A stretch of DNA of 64,000 bases. It comes from Agarilytica sp033852175. Its GTDB lineage: Bacteria; Pseudomonadota; Gammaproteobacteria; Pseudomonadales; Cellvibrionaceae. Location of the stretch: assembly GCA_033852175.1 (NCBI GenBank), contig JAWSUY010000022.1, positions 23,113-87,112 on the forward strand. The letters are read 5' to 3'. Within the stretch, counting starts at the first letter, position 1. Each line of letters begins with the position of its first letter. A model generated the notes under the pieces. The model worked only from the letters and a program-made list of their open reading frames with translations, was not told the origin of the DNA and made no database searches. A program made the translations under genes and the position numbers. Positions 8,950-17,786 of this stretch are shown here, piece by piece.

Positions 8950-9531
8950 TTAGCGGATGATTTCAGGAAGCATTGCCAAAAACGCTTCAAGTGGTTCTTT
9001 GCAGCGGGAAGCTTTCATTCTCATGAGGGCACCTTCCCAGGCGTTAAAAATAAACTCTGCCATAAGGTCTGTATCGGCACCTTTGTGAAGCTCGCCCTGT
9101 GATTTGGCTTCGTCTAAAGCTGAGGCTATCAGCTGTGTATGGCGTTTTAATATCAGTCTCACCTTGGTGCGAATGGCTTCATTACTGTCGGACATTTCTT
9201 GGCACATATTGCCTAAAAAGCATCCTACCTTGAAGTCTTCGCCGCAGGCGTTATCGGCGCCACAGGTAAAAAACTGCTGTAATCGTTGGGTTGGTAAAAC
9301 ATTCTGGTTTTCCAGAACCTTGCGGCTTGCCTCGTGGCTTTCGCTCGCGACTTTTTCCAGAGCGTCTATCGCAAATGATTCTTTGCTCTCAAAGTAATTG
9401 TAAAACGAGCCTTTGGGCACTGATGCTGCATCGACGATATCTTTGACCGACGTGCCGTTGTAGCCATGATGTTTCATGACTTCTAAGCCGCAGCATAATA
9501 TGTGGTCTTTTTTAGATTCTCGTTTGCTCAT
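8950..9531 (-). CDS. TetR/AcrR-family transcriptional repressor
   Basis: This 193-residue protein has an N-terminal TetR helix-turn-helix (residues 5-50, with TSVKDIVDAASVPKGSFYNYFESKE) and an all-helical ligand domain. The C-terminal part resembles the TetR_C group that includes the AcuR and NemR-type regulators (KVGCFLGNMCQEMSD, AWEGALMRMKASR). I start at MSKRESKKD because an upstream in-frame ATG would place coding sequence over the operator at 9542-9557. It is transcribed in the same direction as the lpxR-like gene, and three matching operators sit at its own promoter and that of the next gene. Autoregulation and control of lipid A modification are therefore inferred. The inducer is unknown. 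Confidence 0.92.
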   Translation of the reverse strand: MSKRESKKDHILCCGLEVMKHHGYNGTSVKDIVDAASVPKGSFYNYFESKESFAIDALEKVASESHEASRKVLENQNVLPTQRLQQFFTCGADNACGEDFKVGCFLGNMCQEMSDSNEAIRTKVRLILKRHTQLIASALDEAKSQGELHKGADTDLMAEFIFNAWEGALMRMKASRCKEPLEAFLAMLPEIIR

Positions 9532-9541
9532 GGGTCTCAAT

Positions 9542-9557
9542 ATATGACCGGTCGTCT
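9542..9557. promoter_or_regulatory. Probable TetR operator, copy 3 (autoregulatory)
   Basis: ATATGACCGGTCGTCT lies 11 bases before the tetR ATG, and its core is identical to the two sites upstream of the lpxR-like gene. Its position suggests negative autoregulation. Confidence 0.75.
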
Positions 9558-9606
9558 TGAAAGTCAAATAACTTATTTGTCTATGGATATGTTTTTTTGG
9601 GGAGTT

Positions 9607-9661
9607 GGGGGGGGGCGGGGGTGACGGGGAACGGGGGAACGGGAAACGGGAAACGGGAATT
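9607..9661. repeat. G-rich heptamer-type repeat tract (site a)
   Basis: The plus strand is a degenerate run of G-clusters spaced by about seven bases; the clearest units are ACGGGAA/ACGGGGA. Similar tracts with other heptamers occur at 19141-19266, 22866-22966, 25750-25840 and 63719-64000. It abuts the foldable element that starts at 9666. Runs of three or more G could form a quadruplex. Confidence 0.8.
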
Positions 9662-9665
9662 CGGG

Positions 9666-9797
9666 AATACCGATACGGGCACGTTTCATCCTCGAACGCT
9701 GTTCGAATATTATGTGCGTATACTCATCTATGAGTGGCGGTATCCCTACCGCGCGGATCAATGAATTAGTGATCCGCCGATTTCCGTATCTGGTATT
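9666..9797. other. Multibranched foldable element (132 bases, cloverleaf-like); strand and function unknown
   Basis: Pairing by eye closes the element with a 13-bp stem broken by one bulged T (9666-9678 with 9784-9797; AATACCGATACGG pairs with CCGTATCTGGTATT). Inside are four arms in a row. Arm 1 is GCACGT/ATGTGC (9679-9684/9712-9717, one G-T) enclosing TCGAAC/GTTCGA (9692-9697/9701-9706). Arm 2 is ACTCA/TGAGT (9722-9726/9731-9735). Arm 3 is GCGGTA/TACCGC (9737-9742/9747-9752). Arm 4 is GCGGATCA/TGATCCGC (9753-9760/9770-9777). Almost every base except short linkers is paired. It could be a structured RNA, a single-strand DNA recombination substrate or a cruciform-forming mobile repeat. It lies between tetR and the two-HTH regulator, next to a G-rich tract. 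No protein call is supported here. Confidence 0.6.
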
Positions 9798-10166
9798 ACT
9801 ATACATAGAACCCTAAAAATCAGGGGGTGTAACTCTTCTTCGTGAACAATTACACCTACATTCTAGTGTTTGTGCAGGATAAATCTGTTCTAAAAAGGGT
9901 TCAAAAGAAGGGGGTGTGGTTACCGTAAGGCGAGCGTTTGTCGGTTAAATCTGTATTTGGGTGTCGCGTTAAAGCGCAGTCGAGGAGGTGAGGGGCTATT
10001 TGGAACACGTTTTCTAGCTATGCCGGTAGGTGCACGCTTGGTTTATCGGAAAATTCTTCAGTTATCTTGTTGCGGTTTTCGATACGCTTAAACTAGATGT
10101 GATGCTGGCTATAAGTGGGCGCCTACCGCGTACATCTTTCAATGGCCGGTTGTGGGAGGCGCTAAT
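9798..10166. other. Non-coding interval with a second foldable element
   Basis: No convincing gene was seen. At 9826-9832/9850-9856 GGTGTAA pairs with TTACACC. A larger element at 10024-10128 is closed by a 10-bp stem (CGGTAGGTGC with GCGCCTACCG, one G-T). Inside it is a 9-bp stem with one bulge (10044-10053 with 10076-10084). Promoters for the flanking genes must also lie here or nearby, but I could not assign them. Confidence 0.5.
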
Positions 10167-11027
10167 TTATAAATTAGAGGCGCTAAGTGTCATTTCTTTC
10201 AGTTGACGATACAGTTCGTAGCTCAATTGCTTGGTTATTTCGTGTAGGGCTTTGTGGCGCTCCTCTTGCACGTAACGCAGCTTATGGTGAATCGAACCTT
10301 TGGTGATTTCGATCGGGCTGACGTTGGTGGTTGCAAATAAGCGGTAAGTGGAGAAAATACCTCTGTTTACTCGGACTTTACCAGATTCGTAACGTTTGAC
10401 CGTTTCTGGCGTAACACCCAGAATATCGCCAAAACCTTTTTGGGAGAGGTTTAGCTGCTTTCTCAGTTGTATAACGCGTCGTCCGACGATGGAGCTTAAA
10501 TCGTCGAGGTACATGGTTTGCCAGTTTTTATCGAGCAGCTTGGGTATGGGTTCGTCGCCAGAAACGTTTGCACTAATATGTTTGACGCCCAAGCGTCTGC
10601 AGACGAGTTTGGTAAAGAGTTCAAACTCATCGTGATCAAAATGGTGTAAGCGACCATTGATAAACCACGTTATACACTGTGAAGGCGTGGCTGTAAGGGG
10701 TGTGAATTTCACCACGTCGGTCGGCGTTATACCGGTAGCAAAACTCCATAGGCCAAGGTTGCCGATATTCAGCCAAGCTTCGCCTTTGACAATTTTGGAA
10801 AATTGCGCACTTTTGATATCGCACAAAAGGGCTAATTCACGTCGGTTATAACCGGCGAGATTGTTACCTGCTTCGATCACCTGTCCGACTTTAATGCGCA
10901 TCTTTATTTCATCTTCAGGGCCAAGTACTACCCCGGTGATACGTGCGTTACTAAAGTTTGGTTCAGATTTGGTGTCCACAGGATTATAATCGATGACGAG
11001 GTCATCAATAACATCGTTTGAACTCAT
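10167..11027 (-). CDS. Putative regulator with two helix-turn-helix regions (XRE-like C-terminal domain)
   Basis: This protein has 286 residues from the chosen start. The C-terminal part holds a clear XRE-type HTH (residues about 180-235: VIQLRKQLNLSQKGFGDILG, then VTPETVKRYESGKV). A second, weaker HTH-like region lies at about residues 50-105 (ELALLCDIKSAQFSKIVKGE). The segment between them has no family I recognise. The ATG at 11027 has AGGA eight bases upstream; the ATG at 11054 sits directly against a GAAGG and is less likely. It is a single gene facing the long non-coding stretch with the folded elements. Targets are unknown. Two DNA-reading heads in one chain suggest binding to paired or structured sites, but that is speculation. 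Confidence 0.72.
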   Translation of the reverse strand: MSSNDVIDDLVIDYNPVDTKSEPNFSNARITGVVLGPEDEIKMRIKVGQVIEAGNNLAGYNRRELALLCDIKSAQFSKIVKGEAWLNIGNLGLWSFATGITPTDVVKFTPLTATPSQCITWFINGRLHHFDHDEFELFTKLVCRRLGVKHISANVSGDEPIPKLLDKNWQTMYLDDLSSIVGRRVIQLRKQLNLSQKGFGDILGVTPETVKRYESGKVRVNRGIFSTYRLFATTNVSPIEITKGSIHHKLRYVQEERHKALHEITKQLSYELYRQLKEMTLSASNL

Positions 11028-11138
11028 TGCGTTGTGTCCTAAGTTTTTCTGCATCCTTCAGAAAATGACTTTGGAAGTCTCTCTATGTATAGTCAGTTAC
11101 GTTTTTACCACGTGTTATAAAGAATAGCCAGTTAACCA

Positions 11139-11774
11139 TTGAAGGACAGTGATATTATCACCTTTTGCGCTAAAAAAATTTCCGTAACCACGTCTCTAGT
11201 TGTAACAAGTTTTGTGATACTTTTGTTATTCTTTTTACTGTGGATTGATGTTAACGCCTTTTTGCAGTTTTCCAGAGACGGTATTCAGGCCGCGCAATGG
11301 TGGCGTTTAGTGAGTGGCCATTTTGTGCATATGAACGTTGTTCATGGGGCATTAAATATTGCTGTTTTTATTGTTTTTTCGTTTTCTCTTGGGCCTTACT
11401 TGAGCCTGCTCCGTTGGCTTATTTCCGGTGTTGTTATCTGCTTGTCGATATCACTTTGTTTATTCTTGTTTTCTCCAAATGTTGCTTGGTATGTAGGGTT
11501 TTCTGGGGTGCTACATGGTTTGTTGATGGTGGGGCTGGGTTTTGGAATAATCAAACTTCGCGATAAATTATTGGCCGTAGTTTTATTGTTGTTGGTGGCA
11601 AAAATTGTACGTGAACAGCTGCCGGGTTTTAATCGCGACCATTTGACGCATTGGATCGATGGTGCGGTTGTGGTAGATGCCCATTTGTATGGGGCTATTG
11701 CTGGGGTTCTATTAGTTTTATTTTTTTTACTGGCGGATTTCTCTGTGTTGTTCGTCGGTAGCAAAAAAAAATAA
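11139..11774 (+). CDS. rrtA: Rhombosortase (rhomboid-family intramembrane serine protease)
   Basis: This 211-residue membrane protein has about six hydrophobic segments. Catalytic S122 is in GFSGVLHG and H182 is in DAHLYGA. An early WWRLVSGHFVHMNVVH loop is typical of rhomboids, and the short length with VVVDAHLYGA fits the rhombosortase branch. These proteases cleave proteins that end in a GlyGly-CTERM tail before type II secretion and surface attachment. No protein in this window ends with such a tail, so its substrates are elsewhere. The only plausible start is TTG at 11139, with a poor ribosome site. It is a stand-alone gene, convergent with dnaE2. Confidence 0.88.
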   Translation: MKDSDIITFCAKKISVTTSLVVTSFVILLLFFLLWIDVNAFLQFSRDGIQAAQWWRLVSGHFVHMNVVHGALNIAVFIVFSFSLGPYLSLLRWLISGVVICLSISLCLFLFSPNVAWYVGFSGVLHGLLMVGLGFGIIKLRDKLLAVVLLLLVAKIVREQLPGFNRDHLTHWIDGAVVVDAHLYGAIAGVLLVLFFLLADFSVLFVGSKKK

Positions 11775-12066
11775 GTGTATTGTTTTGTCTGTGTTAATGG
11801 TTTGTGATGTTATTTGGAAAACTTAAGACCTGAGATGATTTTTAACGAGGTCTTATGGTGCTCGGAGTGGAGGGAGGAAAAGGCAGAAAACAGCTTGGCA
11901 GTCCCGAATCTTGGCGTAATTTGTTAGTGCTATAGTCGGTTTATGTTAGGTGCGCCATTAAAAATTTATTTGTGGACCCGTCAGTTGTGTCTATGATCGT
12001 CCTAATACAGCGGTCTTTCTGTCCCGCCATCTTTATTTCATGTCTTTATTTTTACATTATTTCGCC

Positions 12067-15000
12067 TCAATGAAAGTCACGTGATTTAAGTGAAAAGTTT
12101 TTTAAACGCTCGGAATGATCTTCCAGTTTTCCGGCGATCACATGAATAACATTGTCTTTTGTCTCGAGCCTGCCTTTGACAGAAAGTAAGCGTGCGCTTA
12201 GTGATGCGTTACGGAAGCGTTCTTGAGTGGCTTTCCATACCACGATATTAATATTCCCGGTCTCATCTTCGAGGGTTAAAAATAGAGTTCCCTTTGCCGT
12301 GCCTGGGCGTTGCCTGCCGGTAACCAGTCCTGCAACTTGAACATATCGTCCGTTGCCGATAGTGAGCAACTCACTTTGTTTTTTACAGTATTTAAATGGG
12401 GGCTCTTGCCGCAATAACGTCATCGGGTGAGGGCGTAATGAAATTCCAGTGGTCTGAAAGTCCAGCATGATGTTGCTTTCAAGTGTAGGTGACGCAGTTG
12501 TCAGATCATCATCATTGTTTTTCTTGTGTGTCATTTTGATCTGGGTATTTATTGACTCAGCATCGCAGTGGTTTTTCTGGGGCGTAGGCAGAGGCGGAGG
12601 GTTTATCGGTAATGGCTTAAGATCTAGGCTTAGCATATTGTCGGAGGGGTCAACTGCGCTGGCCTGCCAATGTGCTTGAAAGCGGTGGCCACTAATGCTG
12701 TGAAAGGCATCAGCAGAGGCTAGTGATTGAATGTCGGCTTGGCTTAAGTCAGTTCTTTCTGCCAAGTCTTGTATCGATACAAAAGGAATATTATTGCGAC
12801 ATGACTCGAGTGTCATAGCTTTTTCAGAGCGTAAGGATTTTATTCTGCAAAATCCCAGGCGAATCCCCCAATCTCCACTTTGCGGTTTTTGCTCTATGCG
12901 ATTTTCGTAAACGCTCTGGTTGATGTCCAGCGGGAAGATTTTTACGTGATGTCTTCTTGCATCCTGGATTAATTGCGATGGGGAATAGAATCCCATTGGC
13001 TGGCTATTGAGTAAGGCACAATAAAAAGCGGCGGGATGATGGCATTTCAACCAAGAGGAAAAGTAACAGAGCAGGGCAAAACTCGCGGAATGAGATTCGG
13101 GGAAACCGTAACCGCCAAAGCCTTTGATTTGTGAAAAAAGGCGCTGGCTAAAATCTTCGTCATAGCCATTACTAAGCATGCCTTCGGTAAAGGATTTTTC
13201 GAACTTGAGTAAATCACCATTTTTTCCCCAACTTGCCATAGCGCGGCGTAATTGGTCAGCTTGTCCTCCGCTAAAGCCTGCGGCAACCATCGCAAGTCGA
13301 ATGGCTTGTTCTTGAAAAATAGGCACGCCCAGTGTCGGCTCTAAAACTTTTTTAATCGCATCATTTTGGTAAATGATCGGTTCAATACCGTCGCGTCGAC
13401 GCAAATACGGGTGGATCATATCACCTTGTATGGGGCCGGGACGAACGATGGCAATTTCAATAACGAGGTCATAAAATGTTTTTGGTTTTAAACGTGGCAG
13501 CATCGACATCTGTGCGCGAGACTCAACCTGAAACACTCCAAGGCTGTCGCCGCGACTTAGCATTTGATAAGTTTTGGGGTCTTCTTTGGGTATGTCGGCA
13601 ATGCTTTTGAGATTTTTGTCATAGCGTTGCACGTATTCCAGAGTTTTGCGCAGAGCCGTTAACATGCCCAGCGCCAGCACATCGATTTTCAATAAACCCA
13701 TGGCTTCTAGGTCGTCTTTATCCCACTGAATAATGGTGCGCTCGGGCATACTGGCGTTTTCGAGCGGGACTAAATCGCTGATTTTATCTTGGGTAATAAT
13801 AAACCCGCCGACATGCTGAGATAAGTGTCGGGGGAATCCGATAATCTCCTCAACCAATGCAAAAAAGAGTACGAGCAAGTGTTTATTGCTGGAAAGTCCG
13901 GCTTCTTCTATTCGCTTCATTAAATCGCCGGTACGATCCCACCATGCTAATGATTTTGCGAGGTGATCAATAAGCTCCGGCTCCAAGCCTAAGGCCTTGC
14001 CGATATCCCGAATTGCGCTGCGTGGCCGATAGGTTACAACACTGGCGGCCAGTGCTGCTCGTTGCCGGGTGTATTTCTTATAGATGTATTGGATGACTTC
14101 TTCACGGCGTTGGTGCTCAAAGTCGACATCAATGTCGGGTGGCTCGTCGCGTTCTTTGGAAATAAAACGTTCGAATAAAACATTAATGTGTTCGGGGGAT
14201 ATTTCGGTAATGTGCAAGCAATAGCAAACAACCGAATTGGCCGCTGACCCTCGACCTTGGCAGAGAATGTTTTGGCGGCGAGCAAACATGACAATATCGT
14301 GTACGGTCAGAAAATAAAATTCGTAGTGCAGCTCTTCTATTAGGGTGAGTTCTTTATCGATAATGTCTTGTGCAAAATTGGGCGTGCCTTGAGGCCATCG
14401 CTTAAGCTTGCCTTGATTCACGAGTCGAGTTAAATGCTGAATGGGGGTGTGGTTTTTAGGTACGAGTTCTTGGGGGTATTGGTAGCGCAGTTCGTCCATA
14501 GAAAAATGGCATAAGTTATTAATAACTTGAGTTTCTTCGATAAGGTGGTGGGGGTATCGATTTGCGATCTGGCTTAATGGTTTTAAATAGGCTTCGGCAT
14601 TGGCGTTTAATTTTGTGCCTAAGTGGTTGATGGCTGTATTTTCATGAATGGCCGTAAGGGTGTCGTGTAAGGGTTTCCGCGATTTATCGTGCATCACGAC
14701 ACTGCCGCAAGCCACAATAGGGAGCTTATTTTTAATTGCCAATACTTGCCATTGCAAATGGCGAGACTGCTCCCCTCCGGTATATTGATGGCTGATGCCT
14801 ATCCATAAACGCTCTTTGAATGACTTCTTTAATATTTGCGCTACCGTGTTTTGGTTTTCGAGTGGCTCTAAAGTATTAGGTGCCGCCTCATGGGGTGGGT
14901 TATCTTCAATAATCCAAATAATGAGGCAGCTTTGTAAGCGAAAGCGCAAGTCTTCAAAGTGAGCTTCATAGCTCCCTTTTTTTGCTCGGCGACGGGCAAG

Positions 15001-15279
15001 GGTAATAAAGCCCGACAGTTCGGCGTAGGCTTGGCGGTGCGGAGCAATAACAACGACTTTAATGCCATTAGATAATCTAAACTCGCTGCCAACAATGAGT
15101 TTTATGCCCAGTTTTTTTGCACTGACATGCGCTTTAACAATACCCGCAAGGGAGCACTCATCGGTAATGGCGATCGCCTTATAGTGAAGCTTGTGGGCTC
15201 GCTCGACAATCTCTGATGGATGAGACGCCGAGCGTAGAAAGCTATAATTAGTGAGGCTGTGAAGTTCGCTGTAATCCAT
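12067..15279 (-). CDS. dnaE2: Error-prone DNA polymerase DnaE2 (ImuC)
   Basis: This 1070-residue C-family polymerase alpha subunit carries out mutagenic lesion bypass during the SOS response. It has an N-terminal PHP domain (ELHSLTNYSFLRSASHP, AITDECSLAGIVKAH) and palm catalytic acids in PPDIDVDFEHQRR (about residue 384). A second catalytic Asp is in KIDVLALGMLTAL. The family segments GPIQGDMIHPYLRRR and ESHSASFALL follow, and an OB-fold lies near residues 970-1060 (VQVAGLVTGRQRPGTAKG). Its length fits DnaE2 rather than the roughly 1160-residue DnaE1. It is the third gene of imuA-imuB-dnaE2, 41 bases after imuB, and should be controlled by the LexA site upstream of imuA. Confidence 0.96.
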   Translation of the reverse strand: MDYSELHSLTNYSFLRSASHPSEIVERAHKLHYKAIAITDECSLAGIVKAHVSAKKLGIKLIVGSEFRLSNGIKVVVIAPHRQAYAELSGFITLARRRAKKGSYEAHFEDLRFRLQSCLIIWIIEDNPPHEAAPNTLEPLENQNTVAQILKKSFKERLWIGISHQYTGGEQSRHLQWQVLAIKNKLPIVACGSVVMHDKSRKPLHDTLTAIHENTAINHLGTKLNANAEAYLKPLSQIANRYPHHLIEETQVINNLCHFSMDELRYQYPQELVPKNHTPIQHLTRLVNQGKLKRWPQGTPNFAQDIIDKELTLIEELHYEFYFLTVHDIVMFARRQNILCQGRGSAANSVVCYCLHITEISPEHINVLFERFISKERDEPPDIDVDFEHQRREEVIQYIYKKYTRQRAALAASVVTYRPRSAIRDIGKALGLEPELIDHLAKSLAWWDRTGDLMKRIEEAGLSSNKHLLVLFFALVEEIIGFPRHLSQHVGGFIITQDKISDLVPLENASMPERTIIQWDKDDLEAMGLLKIDVLALGMLTALRKTLEYVQRYDKNLKSIADIPKEDPKTYQMLSRGDSLGVFQVESRAQMSMLPRLKPKTFYDLVIEIAIVRPGPIQGDMIHPYLRRRDGIEPIIYQNDAIKKVLEPTLGVPIFQEQAIRLAMVAAGFSGGQADQLRRAMASWGKNGDLLKFEKSFTEGMLSNGYDEDFSQRLFSQIKGFGGYGFPESHSASFALLCYFSSWLKCHHPAAFYCALLNSQPMGFYSPSQLIQDARRHHVKIFPLDINQSVYENRIEQKPQSGDWGIRLGFCRIKSLRSEKAMTLESCRNNIPFVSIQDLAERTDLSQADIQSLASADAFHSISGHRFQAHWQASAVDPSDNMLSLDLKPLPINPPPLPTPQKNHCDAESINTQIKMTHKKNNDDDLTTASPTLESNIMLDFQTTGISLRPHPMTLLRQEPPFKYCKKQSELLTIGNGRYVQVAGLVTGRQRPGTAKGTLFLTLEDETGNINIVVWKATQERFRNASLSARLLSVKGRLETKDNVIHVIAGKLEDHSERLKNFSLKSRDFH

Positions 15280-15320
15280 GACGTTTTGTTGTGCGGAGAT
15301 GCTCTAGCTGCAGCCCTACC

Positions 15321-16970
15321 TTAGGCGAATACTCCCTGCACAAACCAGGCGTTTTTATATAAATCATGAAACACCCATAACCTCACGTGGTCATCTCGTT
15401 TGGCGACAAAATAATCTCGGCCAGTGGGTTTTTTCCACCATAAGCCTTCAATGCGTTCGGGGCCTTGCTGTAATTCTAGATTGCCTTTCCAATATAACGT
15501 GTTTTGTCGTTTTCCAATTTTTATGGGGATGTTGAATATCCAGCTAGGTCGGTCAGTCTTTGTTGCTGATGGAACCTCTGGTGATAGGTTTTGGGCGCTA
15601 GCCATGGGGGTTTTGGTGAAGGTTAATTCGGGTATGTGAGAATCTTTTGGGGATAATGTCAGCACAGAATTTTCTCCTAAACGGGCGTTAAGTTTTGAGG
15701 TTACGATGGCGATTGCGTTTCTTTCTACTTCGTCATGAGAATCGCAATGAAGGTTATGATATGGGTCGTGATGTAGGTCGTTATGGGTAGATCGGTTTTC
15801 AAAATGAACGGGTAATACATTTTCACAGCGAAGTTCAAGGGTATCGACTTCAAAGGGGAGGGGTTGATTTTCAAGTTGTATCATTGTTAGTTCTTGGGCC
15901 AATATTGTGTCGTTATGTAGGCGTTCAAAATGTACTGAAAATATTATATGTTGGTGATAAATATCGTATAAATTCCAGCACACGTTTTGCGTCTGCTCTT
16001 GGTTTTTTACCAGTTCATCCGTAAGAGCCGTTAGCAAAGTTTTAACCGGGTGCTCGAGTTGTTCGCAATTGCTAATGGGGTAGTCAAATTGAATGCTCTC
16101 AATAAATAGCTGTTTTGGTTTGTAGGTGACGGCGGGTTTTTTGAAGAGTGCGCGTTGCTGCATGCAGTTGTCTATATCCAGTGTTTCGCTTAAGTGCTGA
16201 GAGAAGTTTTCGCCAAAACGCTTTCGAAGGCTGTGGAATGATGACTGTTCTATGTGAAAAATTAAATCGCCAAAACAAAAGAATCCTGTTTTTTTTAGCT
16301 GCGAAATAGCATCTTGATATTCGTATAGGTAATCGAGTGGTAGCGGTTTTAATGCTTCGATAAAGTGCTGGGGAGAGTGTGTCGGTTGTGTAGGGTTTGG
16401 GCTGTTTTTTTCACGATAGCTTAGCAGCCAAGCAATGTTTTTGTTATGACCTAGCGCATAAGCGAAACTGAACTTCAGTGTTTTTAATGCTTCACTTATC
16501 TTTCCTACGATAATCTTAACGCCTTTAAATAAGGCTATACAGCGTGAAATCTCTAATAATAAGCCGACATCTTCACAGCCGTTAGGCGCATTAACGGCGT
16601 AAGTTTCTATATGAGGGGTGATGTTATAAAGTGCATCACATATTCGGCTTAACGCCTTTTCTTCAGTGTCACATTCCCGTTCGTAAATACGCAAAGGTGA
16701 TTCTTCGTTAGGTATATACAATAATTGTGCGGTTGATGTAGGCGTTCCGCGTTCAATGCCTTGGGCGTGTAAATTGTCCGTAGTTGCGCATATATGATTT
16801 TTATATGACACCATAATGTTAGTGTTATGGCGTTGTACGTTTAAACTTTCGAGGGGGAAGTGACTTAGCCGGATAGCGACCCATAACGGTTCTCGGTTAT
16901 GATTTTTCTCTTTAGTTATCTTTTCATTTTTCGTTTGATTAATTTCATGCTGAATGGTTTCTTTATTCAT
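15321..16970 (-). CDS. imuB: ImuB, Y-family polymerase-like mutagenesis factor
   Basis: This 549-residue member of the ImuB group recruits DnaE2 and ImuA to the beta clamp. The start WVAIRLSHFPLESL aligns with the palm strand of Y-family polymerases but lacks the catalytic DXD acids, as ImuB proteins do, so it is expected to be inactive as a polymerase. The thumb/HhH-like region is around QLKKTGFFCFGDL. The C-terminus WKGNLELQQGPERIEGLWW, RDYFVAKRDDHVRLW, AWFVQGVFA is diagnostic of the family. It starts eight bases after imuA ends, with AGGT before the ATG. It is at the long end for the family because of an insert rich in His and Asn around residues 380-430. Confidence 0.92.
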   Translation of the reverse strand: MNKETIQHEINQTKNEKITKEKNHNREPLWVAIRLSHFPLESLNVQRHNTNIMVSYKNHICATTDNLHAQGIERGTPTSTAQLLYIPNEESPLRIYERECDTEEKALSRICDALYNITPHIETYAVNAPNGCEDVGLLLEISRCIALFKGVKIIVGKISEALKTLKFSFAYALGHNKNIAWLLSYREKNSPNPTQPTHSPQHFIEALKPLPLDYLYEYQDAISQLKKTGFFCFGDLIFHIEQSSFHSLRKRFGENFSQHLSETLDIDNCMQQRALFKKPAVTYKPKQLFIESIQFDYPISNCEQLEHPVKTLLTALTDELVKNQEQTQNVCWNLYDIYHQHIIFSVHFERLHNDTILAQELTMIQLENQPLPFEVDTLELRCENVLPVHFENRSTHNDLHHDPYHNLHCDSHDEVERNAIAIVTSKLNARLGENSVLTLSPKDSHIPELTFTKTPMASAQNLSPEVPSATKTDRPSWIFNIPIKIGKRQNTLYWKGNLELQQGPERIEGLWWKKPTGRDYFVAKRDDHVRLWVFHDLYKNAWFVQGVFA

Positions 16971-16978
16971 TATTATAC

Positions 16979-17758
16979 CTAACGGCCCTTTCTCAGTGGA
17001 TGAGAAGTGATAGTGGGGAGTGGTATAACAGGGCTGTGATCTGCTGTTTTGATGGTTTTGGCGGTGGCGCTTGTGGCTTGCCCGAAAAGATCGCGATGAG
17101 AGGGTAATGGTTTCCAGCTACTGGGTATTGGTAATGCAATTGTGTTTTGGCGCAATTGCCCTTTTTGCTTGAATATATTGACCTGCAATGTATCGCTTTT
17201 AGTTTGAAGCGTGAGCCGTAAACTGGCCGGAGAGCTTTGTTCTTGAGTATGAAGATGTCGAAACACAACGCGCAAGCCTTTTTGGTTGTGCGTGCTTAAT
17301 TGGAGTTTTCGCAATTGAGTGTAACTCAGTGCCCGAGTCGCTTGCCAAGCAAAGACGACAGAGCAGGCCGGAGATTGACTGACCTCGGTAAAGCTATACA
17401 CAAACTCCTGCTGGGTTTTTGTTTGAAGGATAATAATGCGACGAATGTCGATGCCACGCTGCTGTAGCCCACAGGCAAAGGGCGTGGCGGGCGGGTTAAT
17501 CAGGACGATATGGGAGCTGCGTGAGCCTTTTATAAGGGTATTAATGGCGGCATAAAAGAGCCACCATTCACTGGCGTGGTAGCGTTGGCATACCTCGATC
17601 ATGCATGCACTTGGCCAGCCGCCGTGTTGTAGGGCTTGATTAAGCTTGGGGTAACCGCTGTCTATGGCGTATTCTTGTCGGAATACATTTGAATGTCCTC
17701 GCCAGAGGTCTGAACGACGAAGCAATTGCTCTAATCTGGGTTGTTGGCGTTCGGTCAT
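16979..17758 (-). CDS. imuA: ImuA, RecA/SulA-like translesion accessory protein
   Basis: This 259-residue protein is the first gene of the SOS mutasome operon. It resembles the RecA core (DSGYPKLNQALQHGGWPSACMIEV) but lacks an intact Walker A GKT/S, as ImuA proteins do. I place the start at MTERQQPRL because the LexA box at 17787-17802 and a possible -10 lie just upstream. The longer reading frame starting at 17827 would run through that operator. ImuA, ImuB and DnaE2 act together in damage-induced mutagenesis. The C-terminus is variable and short. Confidence 0.88.
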   Translation of the reverse strand: MTERQQPRLEQLLRRSDLWRGHSNVFRQEYAIDSGYPKLNQALQHGGWPSACMIEVCQRYHASEWWLFYAAINTLIKGSRSSHIVLINPPATPFACGLQQRGIDIRRIIILQTKTQQEFVYSFTEVSQSPACSVVFAWQATRALSYTQLRKLQLSTHNQKGLRVVFRHLHTQEQSSPASLRLTLQTKSDTLQVNIFKQKGQLRQNTIALPIPSSWKPLPSHRDLFGQATSATAKTIKTADHSPVIPLPTITSHPLRKGR

Positions 17759-17786
17759 GGCGGTTGTGAGTTCGGCGTATTGGTTA

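Noticed and set aside
9666..9797. A tRNA or integron attC site
   Set aside because: Arm lengths and the five-way layout do not fit a tRNA and there is no CCA-type end. The conserved attC core bases are not visible at the expected places, and no IntI-type integrase is nearby.
9573..9806. A leftward frame of 77 codons
   Set aside because: It runs across the folded element and the G-rich tract; its translation in the tract is low-complexity Pro/Arg/Ser and it has no ribosome site.
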